Source: Terebella lapidaria (lineage: Eukaryota > Annelida > Polychaeta > Terebellida > Terebellidae). From it: a DNA stretch of 64,000 nt. The DNA lies in assembly GCA_949152475.1 (NCBI GenBank), contig OX424569.1, positions 23,419,950-23,483,949 on the forward strand. Direction: 5' to 3'. The position numbers were made by a program, and so were the translations under genes. Shown here one piece after another: positions 35,350-48,100 of this stretch. The notes below the pieces were generated by a model that was not told where the DNA came from, searched no databases, and saw nothing but the letters and a program-made list of their open reading frames with translations. Positions within the stretch are counted from its first letter, which is position 1, and every line of letters begins with the position of its first letter.

Positions 35350-38300
35350 TATAGTCCATGAGCCCAGGAGGTCCACCGTGCACCCTACCCCCCCCCCCCC
35401 CCCCCTCCAGGGCTCTCCACGAGGGGTGTCATTTTGTTCAGGGGGCCCTTGAGCTTCAGAATCCACTTGTTAACACTCGATATCCTGGGATGAACTATCC
35501 AATATGGCGGCTTTTCAAAATTGCCGCCATCAAAACCGAGACATTTCTTGAAACACAAATTTGTATTTTTCTTCGCCCCTAATTGTGCCAGAGACACGAT
35601 TTTGGTACCTAAACATATGTTCTAGAGGTCAAGGAATGCAATAAAAATATTTTCAACTACTTCAACCCTTCCCTTCAGCATGAAATCCAAGATGGCGGCC
35701 ATCAGAATCGCATATTTTGTCATATTTTTTCTAAAACTTTAATATTCTGAGGAACTCTGTGGCCATTATTTACAATTATGTGCCCTAGTACATGCTATTG
35801 GTACTTGATAACATCAATGGCAAAAATAACAATGTCCCCAATGCCCTAATTGCTGAAAATGCGTTGAATTTGGCAATAAACACAATCGCGGCAAAACCGA
35901 ATTCGATCAACAATGAACTTAAAGTTGTATGTATCTTTGCCCCTAATTGTGCTAGAGACACAAAGTTAATACCTAAACATATGTTTCAAATAGCAAGGAA
36001 TGCAATAAAAATATTTTCAACTAATTCAGCATACCCGTTCTGCATGAAATCCAAGATGGCGACCATCAGAATCGCATATTTTGTCATATTTTTTTTCTAA
36101 AACTTTAATATTTTAAGGAACTCTGTGGAAATTATCAACAATTTTGTGTCTTAATACATGCTATTGGTACTTGATTACATCAGTGGCAATGATAACAATG
36201 TCCCCAATGCCTTAAATGCTAAAAAAATACCTTGAGTTAGCAATACACACAATTGCGACAAAACTGAATTTAATCAACAATAAACAAAATTGCATAAATA
36301 TTTGCTACAAATTGTGCTAGAGACACAAACTTGGTACCTAAACTTATGTTTTAGAGGTCAAGGAATGCAATGAAATTGTTTTCAAATACTTTAGCATAGC
36401 GCTTCGGCTTGAAATCCAAGATGGCGTCCATCATAATTGCATATTTTTTCATATTTTGTTCATGAAACTTTAATATTTTGAACAAATGTGGTCACTATCA
36501 CCAATTATGTGCTCCAATACATGCTGCTGGTACTTAAAAACATCAGTAGTAGAACTAACAATGTCCCCTATGCCTCAATTGCTCAAGAATATGTTGACTT
36601 TAGCAATAAACACAATCCCGACAAGGCCGAAATTGATCAATGATAAGCACAAAATTGCATACATGTACATATCTTTTACCCTAATTGTGCCAACTTTGCA
36701 CCTAAACATATGTGTTAGAGTTTAGGAAATGCAATAATATTGTTTTCAACTACTTAAGCATAGTCCAATAGCATGAAATCCAAGATGGCAGCCACCAGAA
36801 TGGCATATTTTATCATATTTTTTTTTCTAAAACTCCAATATTTTAAAACAAATGCGTAGCCATTATCACCAATTTTGTGCCTTAATTACATGCTGATGGT
36901 GCTTAATAACACCAGTGGTTAAAATAACAATGTCCCCAATGCCTCAATTGCTCAAAGATACATTGAATTTGACAATAAACACAATTGCAGCAATATTGAA
37001 TTAGATCACAATCAACAGTTAAAGTCATGTAATGTGCATAAACGTGACGTTAAATGTCATTAAGAGAACGGTAGTTCATTTATCTGAAATATACACATGT
37101 ACATGTACATTACAAAAGCCATTTACAACAAGCAAAGCATTCATCATGGCGGAAATCCAAGATGGCCACCATTGTGCATAGCTGAACGAAGATAATGTAC
37201 TCTCTTCACCGATATGTGGTCCAGAATTTGGTTTATTCGTATATTTCCATGTATGTAGATTTCAAATATGTACTTAATTTGGTATGAAATGAACTACTCA
37301 TCTTGCAAAAGAACATATAAGGTCAAAATGGTTATATAGAATGCCAAATCCAGGTACATATATTGTAATATGCCAGTGAAGTTTGTTATAAGATAACGAC
37401 TAATATGTCCATTGCTAAGTTTTCACACATGCAGGATATAACGACACACATGTATTGGCAATTGTCTTTATCATTGTGTCAGAAGTCAGGTTTACAACAT
37501 CAAGTCACCCACATTCACTCAGTTCACACTATTGAGTCATCTGTAGTCAATCAGTCAATGAATATATCATCAGTTATCACTCAGGTAAGAATTTTACGTT
37601 ACCAACATTCACTCAAATACCAACATTACCATAAGTATTCTGTGACCACATAACACTCAATTTAACAACATTAATTCAGACAAAATCTCTTTTTTGTATG
37701 ATCTTGATTTTACTCAACGATGTTACCAGTTTTCAGCAACTGTTCAGATAACAACATATTCAGTGGTATGTGGTAAAAGATTACTTACGGTAGTTTTGAT
37801 ATGAGAGTAGATGTTGGAGAAATTATGTTCTTACCGGAGTGATGATTCATGACCTTTCATGACTGATTGACTACTGGTGACTCAATGGTGTGAACTGAAT
37901 GATTGTGGATGACTTGATGTTGTAAACCTGAGTTCTGAATTAGTGATAAAGATTTTCTTTTTTGCCAATACATGTGTGTCGTTATATCCTGCATGTGTGA
38001 AAACTTATCTATGGACATATTAGACATCATTCTAAAACAAACATTCGCTGGAATATTACAATGTAATTTATCTGGATTTGGCATTCCATAGAACCATTTC
38101 GACCTTATATGTTCTTTTGCAAGAGGAGTAGTTCATTTCATGCCAAATTAAGTACATATATATTTGAAATCTACATACATGGAAATGTAAGGATAAACAA
38201 AATTCTAGACCAAATATCGGTGAAGAGAGTACATTATCTTCGTTCAGCTATGTAAAATAGCTGCAAAACCAAGAAAAATATGCAAAACCATCTTGGATTT

Positions 38301-40101
38301 CCCCCCATGATGAATGCTTTGCATGTTGGGAATGGCTTTCGTAATGTACATGTACATGTTTATATTTCAGATAAATGAACTACCGGTAACTTAATGACAT
38401 TTAACGTCTCGTTTATGCACATTACATGACTTTAACTGTTGATTGTGATCTAATTCAATATTGCTGCAATTATGTTTATTGTCAAATTCAATATATCTTT
38501 TAGCAATTGAGGCATTGGGGACATTGTTATTTTAACCACTGGTGTTATTAAGCACCATCAGCATGTAATTAAGGCACAAAATTGGTGATAATGGCTACAC
38601 ATTTGTTTTAAAATATTGGAGTTTTAGAAAAAAAAATATGATAAAATATGCCATTCTGGTGGCTGCCATCTTGGATTTCATGCTAATGGACTATGCTAAA
38701 GTAGTTGAAAACAATATTATTGCATTTCCTAAACTTTAACACATATGTTTAGGTACAAAAGTTCGCACAATTAGGGTAAAAGATATGTACATGTATGCAA
38801 TTTTGTGCTTATCATTGATCAATTTCGGCCTTGTCGTGATTGTGTTTATGGCTAAAGTCAACATATTCTTGAGCAATTGAGGCATTGGGGACATTATTAG
38901 TTCTACTACTGATGTTTTTGAGTACCAGCAGCATGTATTGGAGCACATAATTGGTGATAATGACCACACATTTGTTTAAAATATTAAAGTTTCATGAACA
39001 AAATATGAAAAAATATGCAATTATGATGGACGCCATCTTGGATTTCAAGCCGAAGCGCTATGCTAAAGTAGTTGAAAACAATTTCATTGCATTCCTTAAC
39101 CTCTAAAACATAAGTTTAGGTACCAAGTTTGTGTCTCTAGCACAATTTGTAGCAAATATTTATGCAATTTTGTTTATTGTTGATTAAATTCAGTTTTGTC
39201 GCAATTGTGTTTATTGCCGATTCAAGGTATTTTTTTTTAGCATTTAAGGCATTGGGGACATTGTTATCATTGCCACTGATGTTATCAAGTAACAATAGCA
39301 TGTATTAAGACACAAAATTGTTGATAATTTCCACAGAGTTCCTTAAAATATTAAAGTTTTAGAAAAAAAATATGACAAAATATGCGATTCTGATGGTCGC
39401 CATCTTGGATTTCATGCAGAACGGGTATGCTGAAGTAGTTGAAAATATTTTTATTGCATTCCTTGCTATTTAAAACATATGTTTAGGTAGTAACTTTGTG
39501 TCTCTAGCACAATTAGGGGCAAAGATATATACAACTTTAGGTTTATTGTTGATCGAATTCGGTTTCGCCCCGATTGTGCTTATTGCCAAATTCAACGCAT
39601 TTTTCAGCAATTAGGGCATTGGGGACATTGTTATTTTTGCCATTGATGTTATCAAGTACCAATAGCATGTACTAGGGCACATAATTGTAAATAATGGCCA
39701 CAGAGTTCCTCAGAATATTAAAGTTTTATAAAAAAAATATGACAAAATATGCGATTCTGATGGCCGCCTTCTTGGATTTCATGCTGAAGGGATGGGCTGA
39801 AGTAGTTGAAAATATTTTTATTGCATTCCTTGACCTCTAGAACATATGTTTAGGTAACAAAATCGTGTCTCTAGCACAATTAGGGGCGAAGAAAAATACA
39901 AATTTGTGTTTCAAGAAATGTATCGGTTTTGATGGCGGCCATTTTGAAAAGCCGCCATATTGGATAGTTCATCCCAGGATATCGAGTGTTAACAAGTGGA
40001 TTCTGAAGCTCAAGGGCCCCCTGAACAAAATGACACCCCTCGCGGAGAGTCCTGGGGGGGGGGCGGTGCACGGTGGACCACCTGGGCTCATGGACTACAA
40101 C
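35350..40101. repeat. Giant imperfect palindrome, arms ~2.2 kb
   Basis: Left arm 35350 to about 37583, right arm about 37835-40101, spacer ~250 bp. Matching landmarks are GAGCCCAGGAGGTCCACCGT against ACGGTGGACCACCTGGGCTC at the outer ends, and GCAGGATATAACGACACACA (37431) against TGTGTGTCGTTATATCCTGC (ending 37993) near the centre. Each arm holds four to five diverged ~360-bp direct repeats, recognised by GAAATCCAAGATGGCGGCC at 35690, 36048, 36412, 36775 and 37145 on the left and inverted on the right. The arms differ by scattered substitutions, small indels and different C/G-run lengths, so this is not a simple assembly mirror. No gene is visible. Best guess is a very large foldback-type element or an inverted duplication. 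Confidence 0.85.
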
Positions 40102-41690
40102 TTTCTTCAATTATTGCGATAGAAGTCTGAAATTTGGTGGAAAATTGACGTTTGTCTCCGAGGTGAAATATGCCAGGTTATAGAACGATACGATTTAGCA
40201 TCGCAAAGATATTGTCAAAAACCGGTGTAAACAAGTTAGAAAAATCAGAGTATACCAGTTCTTTGTTGATTCCCTTCTAAATTTATGCGTGGGGGTCTGG
40301 GCCCGCTCAAAGGGCCCAGAAGCTGAATACCTCTAGATGGTCTCAGGCGCATTTTTTGTTTTTGGAAGGGGGGGGGGGGGGGGGCAATCCTGTGTCACAA
40401 AGAGCGCTGCTATGCTTTTAACCAGAACAGAGTTGTTTTGTGTTCAATCAACTAAAAATATGCGTGGGGTCTGGGGCCCGCTCAAGGGCCCCAGAAGCTG
40501 AATACCTCTAGATGGTCCTAGGCGCATTCTGGGTAAAATCCTGTATCCAAGGAAACGTTGACACGTTGGGCAATTCTAAGTTAGGACAGAGTTTCGTATT
40601 TAAACAACTAAAATTATGATGAAAAGTGAGACATGCAGGCACTGAAATCATGTGAATTTCAAATGTCTGGGGTTTAAATGATTTTTTTTCTCAATTCATA
40701 TGATAATTTTCGTTCTATCGACCCTATCCAAATCAAAATGCATACTTATCGATTATAAATGAAAGTATTGAGACAGTCAGAGTCGCATTGTTATCTGTTC
40801 TGAGTGTATAAATTCAAATATTTTCGTCGATATCGATCTAAACATCAATAAATGTAAATTTGACGGTGAGATTACCACCCGAATCGCAAGGCAGGATTCA
40901 GGCTTTATGCAGCGTGAAAAGGACAAAACGAGCTCGTGCATACTTTGTGTTGCTGTGCTCAGGACGCGTGTAATAGGCCTACACGTACACATCATGATCA
41001 ATACAATATTTTGGTTATTTTTGAAGCTTGAGGAAGTGAAATGACTATAGGAAGTCTGATGACTTCTTCATATTTGGCAATGATTTTTCTCCCATTTTTC
41101 TTACGATCTATCAGTTACCATGCGTAGCCATGTGTTTGAAGCCATTCCTCGGTGTCCCGAGACGATTTTTTTTTGTCCGGGGTGGGGGGGGGGGAGAGTG
41201 GGATGCCCTCAAGAATGTTACGGCAATACAAATATATGATCACTGGTGATATCTGGTGGTACCTGTTGGCATTTTTCATGAATTTCATACATAGGTTATA
41301 TATATACATATGTCTCCCAAAAGAAACTAGCTTTCCCAAAGTTAGGGGGGGGGGGGGGGGTGGAATTCTTCACAATAGTTGGTGGCGCCCTTGGAATATA
41401 TAGGCTGCGCCTTAAAAATGTTGTTGCAAGTATAGCTATCTAAGACGATTACAGTTTTGATCTTGAAATCGAGTCACAGACGGCCTTTCCAGCTTTTCCG
41501 CCTCTGGAAGAGAGTGGTTGGATTACAATCACTTTTTGCATTTAGTTGCAATATATATGTAGGAACTGTACGATCTTCTACATGTACTTGTTGGCTAGTT
41601 GGGCTTGTCGGCATTAGCATTTATCCGGTAACTTTTCTAGACGTCGGGCTGATTTTCATGATCTCAAACCATGCTCTGTAGGTTGAGCAG
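40102..41690. other. Intergenic, duplicated segment and long G-runs
   Basis: No gene seen. ATGCGTGGGGTCTGGG with AAGCTGAATACCTCTAGATG occurs twice in tandem (about 40284-40352 and 40455-40528). Long G-runs lie at about 40369-40383, 41181-41193 and 41345-41360 and could form quadruplexes. Confidence 0.5.
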
Positions 41691-41694
41691 GTGA

Positions 41695-41850
41695 CCTCTA
41701 CGTTGAAACATCAATTTCATGTCCTCCAAACATTTATGGCAACCTTACGTGTAATTTAATTGATTGTCCTGCCGACCTCATGTTTTGTTATGTCTCCCAT
41801 GGAGGTATTACCATCAGAGACTGCTTCACCAAGGAAGTGCGAGCCTACAC
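41695..41850 (+). CDS. Candidate cysteine-rich exon, unassigned
   Basis: A ~50-residue open stretch, preceded by a possible acceptor (TTGAGCAG) and ending near a possible donor (ATGG|GTACGG). It contains NLTCNLIDCPADLMFCYVSH and IRDCFTKEVR, five cysteines in spacing reminiscent of a secreted Ly-6/three-finger module. An alternative is a diverged exon of the RAB20-like copy at 42313, since TIRDCFTKEVRAYTMGTV can be laid along that gene's exon 2, but the cysteine-rich reading seems better. No partner exons were found. Confidence 0.25.
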
Positions 41851-42312
41851 AATGGGTACGGTACACTGATCAGCAATATCATGTGGTACAACATAACTTA
41901 ATTTTGAGTCTGTTGCATGTATAGGGTCTTTTAGTCCGCGAGGCTAATGCGTTGAATTGTACTCCTGTTCAATAATGTAATACGGAAAGAAGTATTTTGA
42001 TATTGGTTCTAAAAATTGAATGTCAAATCATATACAATGTATGTGTTAAATGAAGAATCTAATTGATTTTGGGTTTCAATCTCAGACTGTTGCATGTGCG
42101 GCAATTATACTTTACAAATTTAAACTATAAATATATATTACTATACTATTACTATGTATATTGGTGATACAAATCGCATATACATATATTTGTCAAATTT
42201 AATATGGATTTAGAAAATATGACATGAAAGATTGTAATAGGAAATCTCAAATCGTATTCTTCGTTATCGACGTCTCTTCAATCAGTGTTCATATATTATT
42301 TTGTCACACTAG

Positions 42313-42783
42313 GACACTCCGGGTATGGAGCGCTATATTGGACCTAGCACACAACTGTGTGCCAAGGTTGGCGCCGTGATACTGGCGTTCAGCCTAACAT
42401 GCGAGTACTCGTGAGAACGAATCACAGGGTATTGGCCTGGTGCTGACTGGAAAATGTATGTTCCCACATTCATCAATACAAAATTCACTCAACCTGGGGA
42501 ACTTCCCCAAAGGTGACAGGCTATGAATCGGCTATTCGGTGCAGCAGGAATACCTTTTGAAATGGCTACCTGTGCTGATTCTGCCTTCTGTCTTTCAGGA
42601 TGACCCGTTTCAAGATTCCTTACACTGAAACATCGAGCGTCACCGGTCACAATGTAGATAGTGTTTTCCAAGACATCTTTAATGAGTGTTTGCCGCCGGA
42701 AGACAAGCCTCTAACGCATGAATCTCGTGAGTGTAGTACAGACATGAAACCACAAAATACCAAGAACTGTATATTAATTTAAT
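42313..42783 (+). pseudogene. RAB20-like paralogue remnant, two exons
   Basis: Exon 42313-42410 (after CACACTAG, donor GTGAGA) reads DTPGMERYIGPST then VGAVILAFSLTCEYS. It aligns with exon 3 of the RAB20-like gene at 48-2152 and ends in the same splice phase. Exon 42599-42783 (after TCTTTCAG) continues in frame with KIPYTETSSVTGHNVDSVFQ and ends CILI, a CaaX-type tail instead of CSC. About 45 residues, including the NKxD guanine motif, are absent between the two exons, and I found no P-loop exon upstream. It is either a decayed duplicate or a highly divergent gene with exons I missed. A working GTPase is unlikely. Confidence 0.6.
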
Positions 42784-43369
42784 GATTTGATCAATCACAA
42801 ACACAGAATCTGACAGCAGTTCATTAAATGATTCTTGTCTGTTTTACACTATGCCCAGTTTAGTATTTATATTTTCGACCTCAATGGTCGCTATGCTATG
42901 AAGATCGGCACCGCCATTGTGGCCTACCAGTGGACCAGGAATTATAGTCAAGGTGGAATATATATGCCATATAAACCGACTGGCGTCTTTTCAATCCTCA
43001 TTGAATATACATGTACAAGGACAATCAGCATACTATATATAGTAACCAACCTGGGCCGGATTTGTGATGTTCACCACTTTGAATCATCGTCAACTGTAAG
43101 GCCGCTTACTTGCAAAAGTCAAAAGGTACTTGTGACATCAACCAAGAGCGTTCCGAGTTTTCCATTGCAAGAACGGTCATGTACACACGTTAGGCATGCA
43201 TCAGTTTATCCTGTGAGGAAGATCATCCTATAACGTGACACATATTGTCAACGAAGGTATTGTAAATCAAAATCGTCGGCAACTATACTAGGCCCACTGT
43301 ACACAGGCTGTGTATACTTGGTATCAGAGAGGTCACACATTTTATGGGGGGTTAAAACCGTGTCTCGAG

Positions 43370-43560
43370 GTGAGGAGCTTTACAAGACATCCCGCTGCAC
43401 CTCAGGACCGTGAGGTTTTCAATGCCACATCCCGAAAGGAATACGAGGCATCCCACTGGTGCAACCTGACCAGTGTAGGATTCGAACCCTGGACTCCTCA
43501 CACACCAATATCCCACTATAGCCGAGGGAGTACACAAGCGACTCGAGTACACTTCACATA
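43370..43560 (-). mobile_element. tRNA-derived SINE-like repeat
   Basis: On the minus strand the sequence GGTTCGAATCC (43488-43478) is a perfect Pol III B box. About 35-40 bp upstream of it, CGGCTATAGTGGGAT resembles an A box. The 3' body (GGATGCCTCGTATTCC then CTCACGGTCCTGAGG) does not continue as a tRNA acceptor stem, so this is a tRNA-headed SINE fragment and not a tRNA gene. Confidence 0.5.
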
Positions 43561-43702
43561 CACATAAAATAATAATATTATTAGATTAACTTATTACATC
43601 TATGTTTTCATTGGAAAGGCGTTGATAAACGGCTGCATGTGTTTAGGCATGACAATGTGCGTCTATGCATGGGAGCTACATGATCTATCACTGGACGTAT
43701 TA

Positions 43703-44026
43703 TATGAGCGCGTTTCGCAAGCACTGGTTCCTATGAACTTGTGCTTTTCATAGAAAAGGTTCATATGAACTGGTTCAAATAAAAGTTGGACCAAATCACA
43801 GAAAGTTTAACCAGTTTACTCAGACCCGTAATTCCAACATTTGAGACGTGGTTCAACTTTTGCCACGGTGCGCGTTTCATAGGAAAAGTTCATATGAACC
43901 AGTTTAATTGTATTTGGTTCATCTTTTTGAGATGTGGTGCAAGTTTGAGATTTTTGGTTTAACTTTTTGGTCCAAAACATGAACCAGTTCATATGAACCA
44001 GTACGTGCTTGTGATACACGCTCTAT
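43703..44026. mobile_element. Hairpin MITE, ~320 bp
   Basis: Left end ATGAGCGCGTTTCGCAAGCA and right end TGCTTGTGATACACGCTCTA are inverted repeats. Inside them TGGTTCNTATGAAC words recur in both orientations. No coding capacity. Target duplication not identified. Confidence 0.6.
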
Positions 44027-44119
44027 GTTTTAGTTGTGCATTGCTGTAATTTGTCTTGAATGATATTATTTTCAATAGGATATTTTTGGAAAGTTCTCAC
44101 TTAGTGACAATCATCAATA

Positions 44120-44580
44120 TGATATTGTGCATTCGAAAACAGAAAATTCGGATCAATTATTCTCTTCAGTGTGGAATTATGGGTAATTTTACCCCCAAAA
44201 TACCAGCAAAATGGGTCATTTTTGGCCATTTTCACTAAAATCAATATGGTGACCCCCATATTTTTTTTCTATCAAAAACATGCACAGCAGTTCGTTGATA
44301 AGCATACACAATCTCAGAGATATCTATTCACATGCTTTCATTAAATATTGATTATAGTGAAAATGGCCAAAAATGACCCATTTTCCTGGTAGATCTATTT
44401 TAGGGGTAAAATTACGCATAGTTCCACACTAAACGAAATATTTAACCCGAATTTGTTGTTTTGGAATGCACGAATGAATGGAATGATTGTTTGAAAGTCT
44501 GAAAAACCTTAAATGAATTTCAAATTTTAGCCCCTCTGCTTGGGTCCAAAAGGAGCGAACAACCTTATTCAACGATAATT
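44120..44580. mobile_element. Hairpin repeat family shared with 7.5 kb
   Basis: Arms at about 44124-44235 and 44363-44472 are inverted: GTGGAATTATGGGTAATTTT faces AAAATTACGCATAGTTCCAC, and TGGCCATTTTCAC faces GTGAAAATGGCCA. TAGCCCCTCTGCTTGGGTCC follows at 44528. A relative of this lies at 7462-7934. Confidence 0.6.
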
Positions 44581-45115
44581 GTGAATTCCAATGTTGCCGT
44601 ACCCAGTACATATCCGTGGTGTCTTCAACTAAGTGAAAATGTGCATTCATTCGGTACAGTCCAGCACAAAACTCGGTTCGTTGAACTCAATTTGTGACTG
44701 ATGGCCACCTGCCGAGCAAGTGAGGGACTACGATTCGGCCTTGAACTTGAGCTTTTTATCATAGTTTTGTTTTGGTTGTGAAAATGTTTGAGTTTGAGTC
44801 ACAAAGTCGACAAAGTACACATTGACGTTAACGAAAAGTTTGAGATAGCGATGAATAATACACAAAAGCTCAACGATGTGATAAATACGCTCACACTGTA
44901 CTGTAGAGCATAGATCTACTCTATAAAAAGATTTGTGTGTCACTCACTCATGCACTCACTCACCTGCACTGACTCAGTAGTCTAGGGCAAATCTAGATCT
45001 AGTCATTACTGTCAATTGTCGACGATACGATCGTTGCCTTTATATGTGGGAATTGAACTAGATTCTAGGGCTAGGCCTACACTACATCTCTACACAGAGA
45101 GTAAAACTTGCTGAC

Positions 45116-48100
45116 ATGGGCAATGGAATGAATAAGGTTAGTGGTAGACAAAGCACGTCTTTCGGTGATACCTGCTGAGGATCGCAAGTCCAAAAGACGA
45201 AGGTCCATGCCCTATAAAAATGTGTACCTCGATGCGAACCAAATCATTTCGCTGTTTGACAGCTGAAAACAAGTAAAAACGAACGAATATTACAGCCAAA
45301 CCTACTAAAATGGCGAGCTTGATCATTTTAAAGTTGTTATCGGTGTTAAAAACGTTAATTCATTGCATTTTAAAACATTTTCAAGTGCGAACCAAATCAT
45401 TTCGCTGTTTGACAGCTGAAAACAAGTAAAAACGAACGAATATTACAGCCAAACCTACTAAATTGGCGAGCTTGATCATTTTAAAGTTGTTATCGGTGTT
45501 AAAATCGTTAATTTATTGCATTTTAAAACATTTTCAAGTGTTTGAACTAAATCGACAAAATCTGGCAAGTTTCTCGCTTCGAATCAGTGGCGGTTTCATC
45601 GCTGCCTCGATAAACTCTGTGACACAAAAATACGGTGTAGAATCAAATCGAAACGGATATCATGTTGCGTAAGGTATAACGACATGTACGTGACAATATG
45701 TAGATTTGATTCTACCGGTATAGCGTATAAAACCGCCATTGATTGGAAGTGAGAAACTTACCGGATTTTGCATCTTTTGTTCAAACGATATGAAATGTGT
45801 TGGAACAATCACTGATTATAATTGATGATTGATTGAAAAGATCTTCAATCAAACATTTGATTATGCTTTCCTATAATCGATTATTTCAATTGTATGATTA
45901 TTTATTACAATTCCCAAAAATATCTACGCATTTCAATTGTATGATTATTTATTACAATTCCCAAAAATATCTACGCAAGTCAATTACTGGAGTTATTGTA
46001 CCAGTGCAAAATTGCAAAGTGTGACTGCAACTTGATGGAAAACCGATGGGAAAGAAGAATAGCAAACCAAATATAGAGAATAATAATATTTTACAACAAA
46101 AATTTTGATTTATACTAATTGCACAGTATATTTATATGGTTGCATCAAAAATTTACCTCATAAATGGTGTCATATTTTATGGGCTTTGCCTGTATATTAT
46201 TTCAATTATTAGTGGATGATTGATTGGAAATATCTTTCAATCATCAATCACGGCTGCACAGTTCAATTCCCAACACTATTTGTAAAGCACAATGAATCAG
46301 CGATTTTAGCGCAGATAACAACTTAGAAATGATTATGTTCGTCATTTAGGTAGATCTAGCTGCATCTTTTATCAGTTTCAACCATGTTTTGAGCTGTCAA
46401 ACAACGAATAGATTTTGTTCGCATCAGAGTACACTTCTCAACACGCACAGACCTTTGTCTTTTGGACCTGCGGTTTCAGTAGGTATCCCTGGAAGACTAG
46501 GTATCCCTGTCTAGGTCAGTGGCAGCTCTGCAGCTGCAATATTTTGGTTTTGTTTTTGGAGGCAATTGAATTTTGACTCTGCTGATAAAACGTTCGACAA
46601 CTAGATCTACAATGTGTATCTTTGAATATTGACATTTTTTCACAGAGTTTTGAAAACATGATAATAAACAAAAACGTGTGATTGTGAACAAATTATAAAG
46701 TAGGTGACTTAATGCAAATTTGCAAAGCACATACACACGGGCTGGTATCTATCCCGAACTTAGTCCTAACCTGATCTGTGGTCACCTGATGGCTGATGAT
46801 AATGTGGTAAATTATGATAGATGCAACACAAAAAACATATATATATATATTGAGATAAAATCAATAACTGGCATCTCATAGCTAACTGTCACAACCAATG
46901 ATAGATTCTGAATTTTTAACTGATTGGGAATTAAAATTGTCCACTATATCGCAGCTTTTTCCATTTTGTTGAGCAGCTATAATTGACCTCATTGGTCAGT
47001 GAGCATTGGTTGTCAATCCTGAGATAAATTTCAGCAGTAATGTTGTCTTCAAATATTTAAATGTTACTATATCTAAATGAGTAACCATGATATATATCCG
47101 ATGTGATTAATGATTTTGATTGGGTTTTTTTCCCGGCTTGACAGGTTCTGCCTGGGTTGTATGTTGGAAACTTCAGAGATTCCCGGGATGAGAAACAACT
47201 AAAAGACAACAAAATTACGCACATTTTGTCCATCCACGACAATGCCAAAGCCACCCGCTCTGTGAGTATTGATAGCAGAATAGATCATCAATTTGTGTGA
47301 CACCGGTAAATGTCGCTAAATTTATTCCAAACATACATGTACAGTCATAGTTATGTTTTCAGTGAATATGTCATTGACAACATTGTTTGAAACATGTAGG
47401 ACATGGTGTACTTGTGTCTCGACGCGAAGGACTCTGCAAGTCAGGACCTGACGAAGTACTTTTCACAGTGTAACGACTTCATCCACTCAGCTCGCATGTA
47501 TGGTGGACATGTGCTTGTTCACTGGTGTGTATTTCAACAAGACTAACAATTTTGTTTCGTTCAGCTTTGTATGTTGTTATTTCACTCACGTAAGTTAAAT
47601 TTCAGTCTACTATCCAATAAGTATGCATTCACCATGCATGTATGTTATTATGAGACCTTGCACCTATCCTGTCACTATATCTTTCATACATACCCTACAA
47701 TCTTGCAGTCTGGCTGGGATGTCTCGAAGTGTGACCCTTACCGTGGCGTACATTATGTCCGTCACGACACTTGGCTGGCGGGATGCTCTCAACGTCGTCC
47801 GAGTATCGCGGACTTGCGCTAGTCCAAACTTTGGCTTTCAAAAACAGCTAGTGGCCTTCCAACACGAGGGTGTGGCACAGGTAAGGCTCATAAGTCCTGG
47901 AGATTCTGTTCCAACATCTGATGCTCTCAATCATAATACTGAACGAATGTATGCTGTTCTCATGCATGAACGACACATTCACAATATAGTCCGCATTCAA
48001 GCTTTCAAACTCTAACAATCATTCATACATCTGCATGTACATGGGCAGTTGTGTCTGCACATTTGCAAATGTAGCATTTGTATCATAGGCAACTGAGAGT

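Noticed and set aside
41760..41850. Caspase p10-like reading of PADLMFCYVSHGG
   Set aside because: Only Tyr, Gly and Arg positions fit and there is no p20 exon nearby. A cysteine-rich secreted module fits better.
43478..43488. Possible tRNA gene (perfect B box)
   Set aside because: No acceptor stem or anticodon arm can be folded around it. It fits a SINE head only.
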